DNA of 64,000 bases from Bidens hawaiensis (GCA_021521415.1 JAIQDT010001121.1:310001-374000); one strand, 5' to 3'. Positions 22,346-34,041 are shown, counted from the stretch's first letter. The notes: generated by a model from the sequence alone, not told the origin. Numbers and translations are program-made.

Positions 22346-22623
22346 TGTGACATCTGCCCCGATCCGACCCGACCCAGGTACCCGTTTCTCTGACCCGATC
22401 TCTTTCTTTTATGATTTAATATTTATTTATACTTATATTTTACTTTTAGTAATAATAATATATATTTTCCTTCCCGCCTCTTTCTCTCTCTTTCTTTCCG
22501 CCGTCCCGTCCCTCTTCTTCTCTCTTTCCGCCTTCTGTTCCCTCTTGTCGCCGTTCCGCCCTTAAGCCTCGTTTCCTCCTTTTTCATCTCTCCTGTCCTC
22601 TCTTGCTCCTCTGCCGTCTCCTC
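22346..22623 (+). mobile_element. 3' LTR of the level-2 chromovirus, first 278 bp
   Basis: It is near-identical to the start of the 5' LTR and is interrupted after CCGTCTCCTC by the solo LTR insertion. It continues at 34042. Confidence 0.9.
22619..22623. repeat. 5-bp TSD of the solo LTR, left copy
   Basis: TCCTC is repeated at 34037-34041. The uninterrupted 5' LTR has a single copy at the matching site. Confidence 0.88.
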
Positions 22624-22978
22624 TGTGACATCTGCCCCGATCCGACCCGACCCAGGTACCCGTTTCCCTTATCCGATCTCTTTCTTTTATGATTTAATAT
22701 TTATTTATACTTATATTTTACTTTTAATAATAATAACATATTTTCCTTCCCGCCTCTTTCTCTCTCTTTCTTTCCGCCGTCCCGTCCTTCTTCCTCTTTT
22801 CTTTCCGCCTTCTTTTCCCTCTTGTCGCCGTCCCGCCCTTAAGCCTTGTTTCCCTCTCTAACACTCTTTGCTTGTTCTGTTTCTTCCCGCCTAAGGTTGT
22901 CTGCGCAGCTCCACGCGCCAGACTCCTTTCAAGGAAGCCTGCGTGAAGACCATCTGTTCCAGCGATACGCGAGACGAA

Positions 22979-23205
22979 CTCTTCTCGCAGCGCGCTAAGA
23001 ATTGTAATTCTTCTCGCAGCGCGCGAAGAACGGTAGTTCTTCCCGCGACGCGCTAAGGATTTGTAGTTCTTCTCGCAGCGCGCTAAGAATCGTAGTTCAT
23101 CCCTCGACGCGCGAAGAATTATAGTTCTTCCCGCGGCGCGCTAGGAATTGTAGTTCCTCCCGCGGCACGCTAAGAAATGTGATTCTTCCCGCGGCGCGCC
23201 TTAGC
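22979..23205 (+). repeat. CpG-rich ~32-bp tandem array in the LTR U3
   Basis: About seven imperfect units of the type TTCTTCTCGCAGCGCGCTAA plus a short spacer are seen. A diverged inverted counterpart lies at 26040-26200 in the minus-strand LTR. The short-form LTR lacks it. Confidence 0.8.
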
Positions 23206-23604
23206 TTTCTCGCGCTAACCCTTTGAGTTTTCTTCTGTTTAATCTAGCCGTTTGCTTTTGTGATGTCTTATCTTTTGTGCTGTTGACCTAATCTGCTTTA
23301 TGTCTGAAAAGTTACTTTCGGCGCAGCATGCGCACCAACCCCATTGGTTGGCAGAAAAAGTGACTGACATTATCTTTTGAGATCTGCTTTTTCCATGCTT
23401 GACCGGTACCTTTATCTGAACCGCCCATGTTTTTTTTTACTGTTCCCTGTCAGCCTTTTTCTCTTTTTCCCTGCTGCCATATCTTTTAATATCTTTTACT
23501 TTTCTGAACTTGCTTTTGATATCTTTTGTTATCTTTTGTTTTGTCTTGTTCTGTTTGTCTTGGGATCTTTTCCCCTTTTCTAGGGATTGTGTTCCCTAGG
23601 GTTT

Positions 23605-23615
23605 CTCTATAAATA
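23605..23615 (+). promoter_or_regulatory. TATA box in the solo LTR
   Basis: CTCTATAAATA follows a CCTAGGGTTT stretch. The equivalent in the minus-strand LTRs is CCTATATATAG near 25633-25643 and 33128-33138. Confidence 0.55.
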
Positions 23616-24611
23616 ATAATGTTATTTTCCTAACACATCACACACAAACACTTATTATCTTTCTCCTCCTTGCTCTCTCTGCCGCCTCCTCTCTTGCCTC
23701 CATTCTCTCCTCTCTTCTGCCCAGATTTTCGGTAATATATGTATATAATAATTTACTTATGCAAACTTATAATCAAGACTTAAATCAAATCGTTAAAACA
23801 ATAATCTTATTTATAGGTTAACTTGTGCTTGTTTAAAGTTGGTTCTTGCTTTATCTTACACCGCATCGTTTATCAAGTGAGTAATCTCGTACCTAATCCC
23901 TTTTTATTTTTAATGTTTTGGGATGTTCATGTGTTCGTACAAACTTAGAGTCTTAAACTTGTTTATGAACTTTAGTCGCGCAGTATCCCATGTGTTGAGG
24001 ACGTTTACTTGGCTGTTTATTTGTATGTGTGTATCATTAACCGCTTTGTTCGGCCTATTCCGAAGTTTTCATGGATCCATTAGATGAACACTGGAGACCT
24101 ATCGTTTACGGTTTTCTTTGTTTACACTTGCACAGATGTTTTCTTGTTTTTGTGCTCAATTGGGAGCACGGATTGAACTATGAACTATGAGCTATGATCT
24201 ATTTAGGCTTGATCACAATCTGATTGCACCCTTGTTAAACACCAGACATACACGTGTTGCGCGCAGATTTATTGTTATCTATGTATTGTATTAAACTTGA
24301 TTTCTCACCAACACGCAAGTGTTTGACGTTTATTTTAACACATGTTCAGGTTTGCAGTAGCTGTTTTGGAGCTTGTGAACACGTAGGAAGTTTTCTTTAT
24401 TTTTGACCTAGATTAAAATGTATCAAGACAAGCTATTGATTGTTCGAACATTTTGCCTTATAATATAATGATTTATGTTGATTTATGTTATCTTGTGTCT
24501 ACTCTGCGCGTGTGCGAATGAATGTATTTATTAATTATTGACACCCAATAGTGTCACGAGTAATGTAACAATATGTGGCGCCCCGATGTATAATCCGCCT
24601 TTGGTCGGGGT

Positions 24612-24616
24612 GTTAC
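24612..24616. repeat. 5-bp TSD of the level-4 element, left copy
   Basis: GTTAC, the penultimate bases of the solo LTR, is repeated at 34031-34035. This makes 24617-34030 one insertion unit. Confidence 0.85.
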
Positions 24617-26533
24617 TGTAACACCCCGACCAAAGGCGGATTATACATCGGGGCGCCACATATTGCTTCATTACTCGCGACACTATTGGTGTCAATATTT
24701 ATTAATACACATTTTATCGCGCACGCGCAGCGGGGAAAATAAAGAACATAAATCAAACATAAATCAATATATTATAAATTATAACATTCAAACAACATTA
24801 ACTTGTCTTGATACATTTTAATTCTAGGTCCAAAAGTAAAAACGTCCTACGTGTCCACAAGCTCCAAAACAGCTACTGCAAACCTGAACATGTGTTAAAA
24901 TAAACGTCAAACACTTGCGTGTTGGTGAGAAATCAAGTTTAATACAATACATAGATAGCCATAAATCTGCGCGCAACACGTGTATGTCTGGTGTTTAACA
25001 AGGGTGCAATCAGATTGTGATCAAGCCTAGATAGATCATAGCTCATAGTTCATAGTTCAATCCGTGCTCCCAATTGAGCACAAAAACGAGAAAACATCTG
25101 TGCAAGTGTAAACAAAGAAAACCGTAAACGATAGGTCTCCCGTGTTCATCTAATGGATCCATGAAAACTGCGGAATAGGCCGAACAAAGCGGTTAATGAT
25201 ACACACATACAAATAAACAGCCAAGTAAACGTCCTCAACACATGGGATACTGCGCGACTAAAGCTCATAAACAAGTTTAAGACTCTAAGTTTGTATGAAC
25301 ACATGAACATCCCAAAACGTTAAAAGCAAAAAGGGATTAGGTACGAGATTACTCACTTGATAAAGATGCGATGATAGATAAAGCAAGAACCAACTTTAAA
25401 CAAGCACAAGTTAACCTATAAATAAGATTATTGTTTTAATGATTTGTTTTAAGTCTTGATTATAAGTTAGCATAATTAATAAGTTATTATATATAATATA
25501 TTACCGGAAAACAGGGCAGAGGAGAGGAGAAAACGGAGGCAAGAGAGGAGGGAGGCGGCTGAAGAACAACGGCAGAGAGCAAAAAGGGAGGAAGAGAATA
25601 AGTGTAGTGTGTGAAGTGTTAAGAAAATAGTACTATATATAGGCAAACCCTAGGGGACACAAACCCTAGAAAAGATCTCCAAAAGTAAAAGAAAAGATAT
25701 CAACAGTAAAAAGTTCTGAAAAGTAAAGATATCAAAAGATATGGTAGCAGGGAAAAAGAGAAAAAGGCTGACAGGATTCAGAAAAAGGCATGGGAGAGGA
25801 CAGATAAAGTTACTGGTTAAAGCATGGCAAAAGCAGATCTCAAAAGATAATGTCAGTCACTTTTTCTACCAACCAATGGGGTTGGTACGCATGCTGCGCC
25901 GAAAGTAACCATTCAGACATTAGATAGGTTAGGTCAACAGCTCAGAAGAAAAGACATGACAAAAGCAAACGGCTAGAATAAACAGAAGATACAAGGGTTA
26001 AGCGCGGGAAGGCTGAGTGCGCGAGCGCGAAGGCTGGCACAACAATTCTTAGCGCACTGCGGGAAGAATCACAAATCCTTAGTGTGCTGTGTGAAGAACT
26101 AGAATTCTAAGCGCATCGCGGGAAGAACATACATTCTTAGCGCATTGCGGGAAGAACATTCATTCTTAGCGCGCTGCGAGAAGAGTTCTCTTCACGCATC
26201 GCAGGAACAAGATGTCTTCACGCAGGCTTCCATGTAAGGAGTCTGGCGCGTGGAGCTGCAGACATCCTTAGGCGGGAAGAACCAAAGGACAAGCAAAGAG
26301 TTAAGGAAAAGGGTTCAAGGCTTAAGGGCGGGACGGCGACAAGAGGGAAAAGAAGGCGGAAAGAGAGGAGAGGGACGGAACGGCGGAAAGAAAGAGAGAG
26401 GAAGAGGCGGGAGGGAAAAGTATATTATTATTATTAAAAGTAAAATATAAGTATAAATATTAAATAATAAAAGAAAGAGATCGGGTCAGAGAAACGGGTA
26501 CCTGGGTCGGGTTGGATCGGGTCAGATGTCACA
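24617..26533 (-). mobile_element. 3' LTR of the level-4 element (1917 bp)
   Basis: On the minus strand it begins TGTGACATCTGACCC after the polypurine tract and ends GGTCGGGGTGTTACA. It stands head-to-head with the solo LTR (22624-24616), so nearly 4 kb is an imperfect inverted repeat. Confidence 0.9.
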
Positions 26534-26567
26534 GTCTCCCCTACTTTAAGAAATTTCGTCCCGAAAT

Positions 26568-29500
26568 TTATCTCGAAGTAGGTTGCGCAGAGAACAGGTG
26601 CGGGTACTTGATCTTCATTTGATCTTCCCTTTCCCATGTAAACTCGGCTCCGCGCTTGGACTCCCAGCGAACTTTCACGATAGGGATACGACTGCGCTTG
26701 GTTTGCTTAACCTCGCGATCCATAATCTCAACAGGCTTCTCAACGAAATGCATAGTTTCATCAACTTGAACTTCATCAAGTGGAATGCGAAGGTTCTCGT
26801 CAGCTAAACACTTCTTGAGATTGGATACATGGAACGTTGGATGCACATTACTGAGCGCGGGCGGCAGGTCAAGTCTGTAGGCAACTTTTCCCACACGCGC
26901 GAGAATCTTAAATGGTCCAACATATCGAGGAGCAAGCTTACCTTTCTTCCCAAAGCGGACAACACCTTTCCAGGGCGACACTTTGAGGAGAACAAGATCA
27001 CCAACTTGAAATTCGAGAGGCTTCCGCCTATGATCTGCGTAACTCTTCTGTCGGCTTCTGGCAGTCAGCAGATGATCACGGATCTTGGCGATTTTATCGG
27101 TTGTCTCTTGAACAAGTTCGGGTCCTGTGATTTGAGCTTCTCCCACCTCGCTCCAACAAATCGGGGAGCGGCACTTACGACCGTAAAGTGCTTCAAATGG
27201 GGCCATACCAATACTGGAATGATAGCTGTTATTATAAGAGAACTCGATCAAAGATAGGTGCGAATCCCAATTACCTCCAAAATCAAGAACACAAGATCGG
27301 AGCATATCCTCAAGAGTTTGAATAGTTCGCTCAGACTGACCGTCAGTCTGAGGATGATATGCCGTACTCATGTCCAAGCGAGTTCCTAGCGCAGATTGGA
27401 GAGATTTCCAAAAGCGAGATATAAAACGGCCATCGCGATCGGATATGATGCTCAAAGGAGTACCATGGCGGCAGACAATTTCCTTGACATAAAGCTGCGC
27501 GAGTTGCTCAACACGGTAGTTTTCACGAATGGGCAGAAAGTGAGCAGACTTAGTCAAACGATCCACTATTACCCAAATGCTATCATGTTTGCTTGCTGTC
27601 AAAGGTAACTTGGTAATAAAGTCCATTGCTACACATTCCCATTTCCACGTAGGAATTTCTGGTTGTTCGAGCAAACCAGATGGGCGTTGGTGTTCAGCTT
27701 TCACTTTAGAACAAGTCAGGCATTTAGCTACGAACACAGCAATATCCTTTTTCATACCGGGCCACCAATAAGTTATGCGCAAATCCTTGTACATCTTATC
27801 AGCGCCAGGATGAATAGAATACCGAGATTTGTGCGCTTCACTCAGGATATCAGCGCGAAGATTCTCATCAAAGGGAATCCAGATGCGATTAAGATAGCAG
27901 AGAATTCCACTCAGATTAGGGACAAAGAGTGCTTCCGCGCCACACGCTAACTCGGCGCGAAGGTTACCGTTACTGATGGATGCGCGCTGCGCGTCACGAA
28001 TACGCGATTCAAGGTTGCTTTGAATCGGCGCGAAGTGAAGCTGGGTGCGCGGCAAGATACAGTTAAGCTGGCAGGGTTTTCGGCTGAGCGCATCGGCTAC
28101 CACATTAGCCTTACAAGGATGATACCGGATCTCACAATCGTAATCGCTGATGAGTTCGTTCCATCGGCGTTGCCTCATGTTGAGTTCCTTTTGATCAAAG
28201 ATATGCTGAAGGCTTTTATGGTCAGTGTAGAGGATGCACCTAGTACCATAAAGGTAGTGTCTCCAGATCTTCAAGGCAAAAACAACTGCACCAAGTTCGA
28301 GGTCGTGAGTTGTATAATTCTTTTCATGAACCTTAAGTTGCCTTGATGCGTAAGCGATAACCTTGCCTCGTTGCATAAGAACACAACCGAGACCTTGGTT
28401 GGATGCATCGCAATACACGACAAAATCATCATTACCCTCAGGTAGCGCAAGAACAGGAGCTTCACACAACAAACGCTTGAGCGTTAGAAAGGCTTCTTCT
28501 TGCTTCGAGCCCCAAATATATAGTTTACCTTTGTGCGTTAGAGCTGTTAAAGGCAAAGCGATCTTTGAGAAGTTCGAAATAAATCGCCGGTAGTAACCAG
28601 CTAAGCCCAGAAAGGAACGGATCTCAGAAGGAGAGGATGGCGTAATCCAGTTCTTGATTGCTTCAATCTTGGATGGGTCGACATGAATACCCATCTTGTT
28701 AACAACATGACCAAGAAACTGTACTTCATCAGACCAGAATTCACACTTGGAAAGCTTAGCATAGAGCTGCTCGGTTCGAAGCTTCTGCAACACCAACCGG
28801 AGATGTTGCTCATGCTCGGCCTTGGTCTTAGAATACACCAGGACATCATCGATAAATACAATCACGAATTTATCCAAGAAGGGCCTACACACCCGATTCA
28901 TTAGATCCATGAAAACGGCGGGTGCATTGGTTAGACCGAAGGACATGACCAAGAATTCAAAATGGCCATAACGAGTTCGAAAAGCAGTCTTCGGAACATC
29001 TTCATCGCGGATGCGCAACTGGTGATAGCCAGAGCGGAGATCAATCTTCGAGAAACAAGAGGCACCTTGGAGTTGATCAAAGAGGTCGTCAATACGCGGT
29101 AAGGGATACCGGTTCTTAATGGTGAGTTTGTTCAACTCGCGGTAATCAATACACATGCGAAACGATCCATCTTTCTTTTTAACGAACAACACCGGAGCAC
29201 CCCAGGGCGAAGAGCTAGGGCGGATGAATCCTTTAGCAGTCAACTCTTGAAGTTGGCTTGCCAATTCTTGCATCTCAGCGGGCGCAAGACGGTAAGGAGA
29301 TTTAGCTACGGGGGAAGCACCAGGGACAAGATCAATACGAAACTCGACTTCACGAGCGGGAGGGATACCAGGAAGATCATCAGGAAAAACTTCAGGGAAA
29401 TCACGCACAACAGGGATATCGCGAAGCTTCTTTTCTTCAGCAGGTTTAACCACATGGGCTAAGAATGCAATACACTTCTTCCGCATGAGTCTTTGGGCTT

Positions 29501-31184
29501 CGGCGCAAGACATAAGTTTAAGACCACTGGAAGGTTTTTCGCCGTAAATATGAAGATCACCATTTTCTCGAGGTATGCGAATCAATTTCTTGGCGCAAAT
29601 AACTTCGGCGCGATTCTTCGAGAGCCAGTCCATACCAATGATAACATCAAAGCTTCCAAGAGGCATGGGGATGAGGTCGATCAGAAAATCGTTTTCGTTA
29701 AGGTTAAGCGTACAATCTTTAATCACTGAGTTTATTAAAACAGTTTTACCATTAGCCAATTCAACTGAAAAATCTTCTTTTAAGTCATCGCGCGGTCGCG
29801 CAAGCTTCTGTTCGAAGGCGCGAGAAATAAAACTTCGATCGGCGCCAGTATCAAAAAGTACAGAAGCATAAAATCCGTTAAGCAAAAATGTACCATTAAC
29901 TACGTCATTATTCGCTTGCGCTTGGTGCGCGGTTATATTAAAAGCTCGTCCACGCGTCACTTGGTTTGAAATCTGGTTCACCGGATTCGCTTGTGTAATC
30001 TGAACTTGTAGTCTCGGGCACGCGTTCCGGAAATGACTGGGATCACCGCAGTTAAAGCACGACCTGGGTCGTGGGTTTTGGTATGTTGGTTGTGGGTTCT
30101 GCGGGTAAACTGGTGGTGTTGGCGCAATTGGATTGGCGGGAGGGACTCTACAGAACTCAGCAGAGTGACCAACGCGGCCACATCGGTTACATTGACGACA
30201 CGGGGTTTGGGTTGGGTGGTGAAGTCTACAGGTTGGGCAAAAGGGTTGATTTCCTGTGTAAGGTTTCTTAGGTGGCGGGGCAGGGAGTGCTGGATTGGTT
30301 AAGGCATAGTTGTGAACTACAGGGGGAGTTGGGTAGGCTGACAGTGGGTTAGGCGTGTAAACTGGAGGTTGATAAATGGGTTGTTGGGTAATGGGCGGGT
30401 TGGTAAGCGCATAGGCCTTGCGCCTGCGCTTGAGGTTGTTACGGTTTGAGGGTTCTGGTTTGGTTTCTGTTGGTTCAGGGGCAGTCTTGGTGAGTTTGGT
30501 CTTCTCAGTTCCCCGCAGGAACAGGGTTCCTGCTCTGACATGGTTGTCGCTGAGCACAGCGGCCAACTCAATGGCGTCAGAGAGGGTAACTGGGTTTCTG
30601 GCCCATACAGAATCTTGAATTTCCATGGGGAGACCCCCAAGGAATTTCTCTATGGCTCGGCGGGAAGGGGTAACAAGGTGAGGGACCAGCAGGCTTAGTT
30701 CATGGAAGCGCGTCGCGTACTCGCGCGCTTCACCGCTGTATTGCTTAAGATTCCAAAATTCCTCCTCCAGGCGCTTAATTTCGTTGGGAGGGCAGAATTC
30801 TCGCGTAAGAATTTCCTTGAATTCCTCCCATGTCATGCTAGAAGCAGCCTCTGCGCCACGCGCATGAGCTACTCCATTCCACCATGTAAGCGCTCTGGAT
30901 TCCAGGATACTGGAAGCATATAGGGTTCGTCTGTCTGAGGGGCATTGGGTGTGAAGGAAAGTGTTTTCTATTTTCTCAAGCCACTGGAGCATCACGGTGG
31001 CTCCTTCAAGACCTGTGAACTTTGGAGGGTTACCCGCGTTAAAGGACTTAATGTTATAACTCGAGGTGTTGGTATTGTTTTGGCTCAAAGCTTGGGCTAT
31101 TGCGGCGGCCATTTCCTGGGAACGTTGCTGTCTACGCATGCGCGAGGCTTCTCTTCTCTGAAATCGGCGAGATAGCGGAGGCAT
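26568..31184 (-). CDS. Intact gag-pol polyprotein of the level-4 chromovirus
   Basis: A single uninterrupted frame of 1538 residues starts at ATG 31184. In order: gag core (to about residue 220), Pro-rich linker, CCHC knuckles [14 protein letters not shown] and [14 protein letters not shown], protease [12 protein letters not shown] (about 425), RT with FIDDVLVYS (about 745), RNase H from [10 protein letters not shown] (about 885), integrase HHCC and DDE motifs ([28 protein letters not shown]), and a chromodomain-like tail with [15 protein letters not shown]. Tekay/Del-type chromoviruses have this plan. One oddity is [14 protein letters not shown], where the level-2 copy has HPGKAN. With an open frame and near-identical LTRs it is a candidate for recent activity. 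Confidence 0.95.
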   Translation of the reverse strand: MPPLSRRFQRREASRMRRQQRSQEMAAAIAQALSQNNTNTSSYNIKSFNAGNPPKFTGLEGATVMLQWLEKIENTFLHTQCPSDRRTLYASSILESRALTWWNGVAHARGAEAASSMTWEEFKEILTREFCPPNEIKRLEEEFWNLKQYSGEAREYATRFHELSLLVPHLVTPSRRAIEKFLGGLPMEIQDSVWARNPVTLSDAIELAAVLSDNHVRAGTLFLRGTEKTKLTKTAPEPTETKPEPSNRNNLKRRRKAYALTNPPITQQPIYQPPVYTPNPLSAYPTPPVVHNYALTNPALPAPPPKKPYTGNQPFCPTCRLHHPTQTPCRQCNRCGRVGHSAEFCRVPPANPIAPTPPVYPQNPQPTYQNPRPRSCFNCGDPSHFRNACPRLQVQITQANPVNQISNQVTRGRAFNITAHQAQANNDVVNGTFLLNGFYASVLFDTGADRSFISRAFEQKLARPRDDLKEDFSVELANGKTVLINSVIKDCTLNLNENDFLIDLIPMPLGSFDVIIGMDWLSKNRAEVICAKKLIRIPRENGDLHIYGEKPSSGLKLMSCAEAQRLMRKKCIAFLAHVVKPAEEKKLRDIPVVRDFPEVFPDDLPGIPPAREVEFRIDLVPGASPVAKSPYRLAPAEMQELASQLQELTAKGFIRPSSSPWGAPVLFVKKKDGSFRMCIDYRELNKLTIKNRYPLPRIDDLFDQLQGASCFSKIDLRSGYHQLRIRDEDVPKTAFRTRYGHFEFLVMSFGLTNAPAVFMDLMNRVCRPFLDKFVIVFIDDVLVYSKTKAEHEQHLRLVLQKLRTEQLYAKLSKCEFWSDEVQFLGHVVNKMGIHVDPSKIEAIKNWITPSSPSEIRSFLGLAGYYRRFISNFSKIALPLTALTHKGKLYIWGSKQEEAFLTLKRLLCEAPVLALPEGNDDFVVYCDASNQGLGCVLMQRGKVIAYASRQLKVHEKNYTTHDLELGAVVFALKIWRHYLYGTRCILYTDHKSLQHIFDQKELNMRQRRWNELISDYDCEIRYHPCKANVVADALSRKPCQLNCILPRTQLHFAPIQSNLESRIRDAQRASISNGNLRAELACGAEALFVPNLSGILCYLNRIWIPFDENLRADILSEAHKSRYSIHPGADKMYKDLRITYWWPGMKKDIAVFVAKCLTCSKVKAEHQRPSGLLEQPEIPTWKWECVAMDFITKLPLTASKHDSIWVIVDRLTKSAHFLPIRENYRVEQLAQLYVKEIVCRHGTPLSIISDRDGRFISRFWKSLQSALGTRLDMSTAYHPQTDGQSERTIQTLEDMLRSCVLDFGGNWDSHLSLIEFSYNNSYHSSIGMAPFEALYGRKCRSPICWSEVGEAQITGPELVQETTDKIAKIRDHLLTARSRQKSYADHRRKPLEFQVGDLVLLKVSPWKGVVRFGKKGKLAPRYVGPFKILARVGKVAYRLDLPPALSNVHPTFHVSNLKKCLADENLRIPLDEVQVDETMHFVEKPVEIMDREVKQTKRSRIPIVKVRWESKRGAEFTWEREDQMKIKYPHLFSAQPTSR

Positions 31185-31329
31185 TCTATAAAAATTTTAA
31201 TTTTAGTTAATATCTTGGTTTTAGCGCAAAGTTTTAATCTTATAAAGCTTGGTTTCACGGAGTCAGTTACAGTCAACAGTTAAAGTAAAATAAATGATCC
31301 TAAATGCAGACTTAATAAAGGTAACAAAT

Positions 31330-31610
31330 TCGAATCAAGAATCGACAATTCATGTATCACCATGACTTTCCGAATTCCCAATTTAAAATATACGAGCAAA
31401 CGAGCATTGGAGATTGACGATTCATGTATCACCATGACTTTTCAATCCTCAATATAAAATACACAAGAAAATGAGTATTGGAGGTTGACAATTCATGTAT
31501 CACCATGACTTTTCAAGTCTCCAACCTCAGAACATAATCGTAAATGGAAATTGAAAATCAACTATTCATGTATCACCATGACTTTTCGGATTTTCAATCC
31601 CAACAAACGA
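31330..31610 (-). repeat. Four hairpin-forming leader repeats of the level-4 element
   Basis: This is the minus-strand counterpart of the array at 17274-17545. The core is seen in inverse as ATTCATGTATCACCATGACTTT four times, with the same arms (for example GGAGGTTGAC and GTCTCCAACC). In this copy the fourth core keeps CATGA where the level-2 copy has CATTA, so its inner stem is complete. Confidence 0.8.
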
Positions 31611-31816
31611 ATATGTAAGTAAAATCAATAAAAATCGAAATTCACAAAAATCGAAATATCGCGGAATAAAATCATATACTGCGCAAGCGCGAGCATATTC
31701 ATAAATAACGAGTAATTAACAATAAGCGCGCAAACATGAGATTTCTCTCATGCACGAGAAGGGACTCTTAGGTATTCTAGGCCGTTACGTCTAACCACCT
31801 ATCCTAAAGTCAACGC

Positions 31817-31828
31817 GCTCTGATACCA
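31817..31828 (-). promoter_or_regulatory. Chromovirus primer binding site
   Basis: TGGTATCAGAGC on the minus strand, three bases from the TRIM LTR rather than from a chromovirus LTR. A second copy of the motif belonging to the TRIM internal region lies at 32097-32108. Confidence 0.85.
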
Positions 31829-31830
31829 AC

Positions 31831-32111
31831 TGTAACATCCGGCCCCTCGCACCACCAATATTGTCCGCTCTGCCCACGAAGAACTCACGGATTTGTTTTT
31901 GGTTTCCCAAAACGCGTTGGTGATGTTAAGAGGCAGGACATTACTTATGAACCAGTGATCTCTCTTGTCCACGGCCGATGTGGGATAGCCTAAGAGTGGG
32001 ACGATGTTGTGTTTGCCAAGGTGTTACAGACAACCCCCCTTTGGACTCATCGTCCTCGATGAGGCGTGTCCCAACATCCCGAACGGCACAAGAGTGGCTC
32101 TGATACCAATC
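31831..32111 (-). mobile_element. TRIM LTR and internal fragment inside the chimeric element
   Basis: The LTR is 31831-32028 (TGTAACATCC to GGTGTTACA as seen on plus); the internal part 32029-32111 holds a polypurine tract (AAAGGGGGGTTGTC on minus) and a PBS. It sits exactly between the chromovirus PBS and the chromovirus LTR end. It is almost identical to the TRIM at 33553-34030. Confidence 0.85.
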
Positions 32112-33552
32112 TGTAACACCCCGACCAAAGGCGGATTATACATCGGGGCGCCACATATTGCTTCATTACTCGCGACACTATTGGTGTCAATATTTATTAA
32201 TACACATTTTATCGCGCACGCGCAGCGGGGAAAATAAAGAACATAAATCAAACATAAATCAATATATTATAAATTATAACATTCAAACAACATTAACTTG
32301 TCTTGATACATTTTAATTCTAGGTCCAAAAATAAAAACGTCCTACGTGTCCACAAGCTCCAAAACAGCTACTGCAAACCTGAACATGTGTTAAAATAAAC
32401 GTCAAACACTTGCGTGTTGGTGAGAAATCAAGTTTAATACAATACATAGATAGCCATAAATCTGCGCGCAACACGTGTATGTCTGGTGTTTAACAAGGGT
32501 GCAATCAGATTGTGATCAAGCCTAGATAGATCATAGCTCATAGTTCATAGTTCAATCCGTGCTCCCAATTGAGCACAAAAACGAGAAAACATCTGTGCAA
32601 GTGTAAACAAAGAAAACCGTAAACGATAGGTCTCCCGTGTTCATCTAATGGATCCATGAAAACTGCGGAATAGGCCGAACAAAGCGGTTAATGATACACA
32701 CATACAAATAAACAGCCAAGTAAACGTCCTCAACACATGGGATACTGCGCGACTAAAGCTCATAAACAAGTTTAAGACTCTAAGTTTGTATGAACACATG
32801 AACATCCCAAAACGTTAAAAGCAAAAAGGGATTAGGTACGAGATTACTCACTTGATAAAGATGCGATGATAGATAAAGCAAGAACCAACTTTAAACAAGC
32901 ACAAGTTAACCTATAAATAAGATTATTGTTTTAATGATTTGTTTTAAGTCTTGATTATAAGTTAGCATAATTAATAAGTTATTATATATAATATATTACC
33001 GGAAAACAGGGCAGAGGAGAGGAGAAAACGGAGGCAAGAGAGGAGGGAGGCGGCTGAAGAACAACGGCAGAGAGCAAAAAGGGAGGAAGAGAATAAGTGT
33101 AGTGTGTGAAGTGTTAAGAAAATAGTACTATATATAGGCAAACCCTAGGGGACACAAACCCTAAAAAAGATCTCCAAAAGTAAAAGAAAAGATATCAACA
33201 GTAAAAAGTTCTGAAAAGTAAAGATATCAAAAGATATGGTAGCAGGGAAAAAGAGAAAAAGGCTGACAGGATTCAGAAAAAGGCATGGGAGAGGACAGAT
33301 AAAGTTACTGGTTAAAGCATGGCAAAAGCAGATCTCAAAAGATAATGTCAGTCACTTTTTCTACCAACCAATGGGGTTGGTACGCATGCTGCGCCGAAAG
33401 TAACCATTCAGACATTAGATAGGTTAGGTCAACAGCTCAGAAGAAAAGACATGACAAAAGCAAACGGCTAGAATAAACAGAAGATACAAGGGTTAAGCGC
33501 GGGAAGGCTGAGTGCGCGAGCGCGAAGGCTGGCACAACAATTCTTAGCGCAC
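32112..33552 (-). mobile_element. Chromovirus LTR truncated in U3, level-4 element
   Basis: It corresponds base for base to 24617-26057 of the 3' LTR. It stops at the inner edge of the CpG-rich repeat array, joined to the TRIM at ...GCGCAC|TAACATCC with short microhomology. The TATA region near 33128 is kept. Confidence 0.88.
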
Positions 33553-34030
33553 TAACATCCGGCCCCTCGCACCACCAATATTGTCCGCTCTGCCCACGAA
33601 GAACTCACGGATTTGTTTTTGGTTTCCCAAAACGCGTTGGTGATGTTAAGAGGCAGGACATTACTTATGAACCAGTGATCTCTCTTGTCCACGGCCGATG
33701 TGGGATAGCCTAAGAGTGGGACGATGTTGTGTTTGCCAAGGGTGTTACAGACAACCCCCCTTTGGACTCATCGTCCTCGATGAGGCGTGTCCCAACATCC
33801 CGAACGGCACAAGAGTGGCTTTGATACCAACTGTAACATCCGGCCCCTCGCACCACCAATATTGTCCGCTCTGCCCACGAAGAACTCACGGATTTGTTTT
33901 TGGTTTCCCAAAACGCGTTGGTGATGTTAAGAGGCAGGACATTACTTATGAACCAGTGATCTCTCTTGTCCACGGCCGATGTGGGATAGCCTAAGAGTGG
34001 GACGATGTTGTGTTTGCCAAGGGTGTTACA
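33553..34030 (-). mobile_element. TRIM retrotransposon, nearly complete, no coding capacity
   Basis: LTRs of 199 bp (33832-34030) and 197 bp (33553-33749, missing two terminal bases) flank an 82-bp internal region. That region has a PBS-like TGGTATCAAAGC (one change from the usual site) and the polypurine tract AAAGGGGGGTTGTC. The LTR contains AACATCGTCCCACTCTTAGG and CCCACATCGGCCGTG. The size and plan are those of terminal-repeat retrotransposons in miniature. It lacks TSDs of its own; its outer end is the outer end of the level-4 element. Confidence 0.85.
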
Positions 34031-34041
34031 GTTACATCCTC

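Larger units (their letters stand above)
22624..24616 (+). mobile_element. Solo LTR of a related chromovirus (long form), last base at 34036
   Basis: It begins TGTGACATCTGCCCC and ends GGTCGGGGTGTTAC, with the final A at 34036 beyond the nested minus-strand element; total 1994 bp. No internal region of its own is present, and the TCCTC TSD surrounds it. It contains a TATA box (CTCTATAAATA at about 23605-23615) and a GCGCGC-rich tandem array upstream. It is clearly diverged from the LTRs of the level-4 element, so it is not a product of the same cDNA. Confidence 0.85.
24617..34030 (-). mobile_element. Level-4 chimeric retrotransposon: chromovirus with TRIM-derived 5' end
   Basis: Flanked by GTTAC TSDs. 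On the minus strand, 5' to 3', it reads: TRIM LTR (34030-33832), TRIM internal (33831-33750), TRIM LTR lacking its last two bases (33749-33553), chromovirus LTR lacking its first ~476 bp (33552-32112), TRIM PBS and internal (32111-32029), TRIM LTR (32028-31831), chromovirus PBS, leader and gag-pol (31828-26568), polypurine tract and full chromovirus 3' LTR (26533-24617). The two chromovirus LTR copies align without gaps over 1441 bp with about two differences seen. Its two ends belong to different families but share TG...CA and TGTAACACC/GGTGTTACA. Confidence 0.85.

Noticed and set aside
22624..26533. Inverted LTR pair as a palindromic cDNA or autointegration product
   Set aside because: The two LTRs are clearly diverged, and separate TSDs (TCCTC and GTTAC) show two independent insertions.
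31831..32028. Short TRIM LTR as an independent solo-LTR insertion between PBS and LTR
   Set aside because: No TSD flanks it, and it is joined to TRIM internal sequence and a second PBS, so recombination explains it better.
33710..33994. Overlapping ~90-codon ORFs on both strands
   Set aside because: They lie in the TRIM, which has no coding capacity; translations match no protein family.
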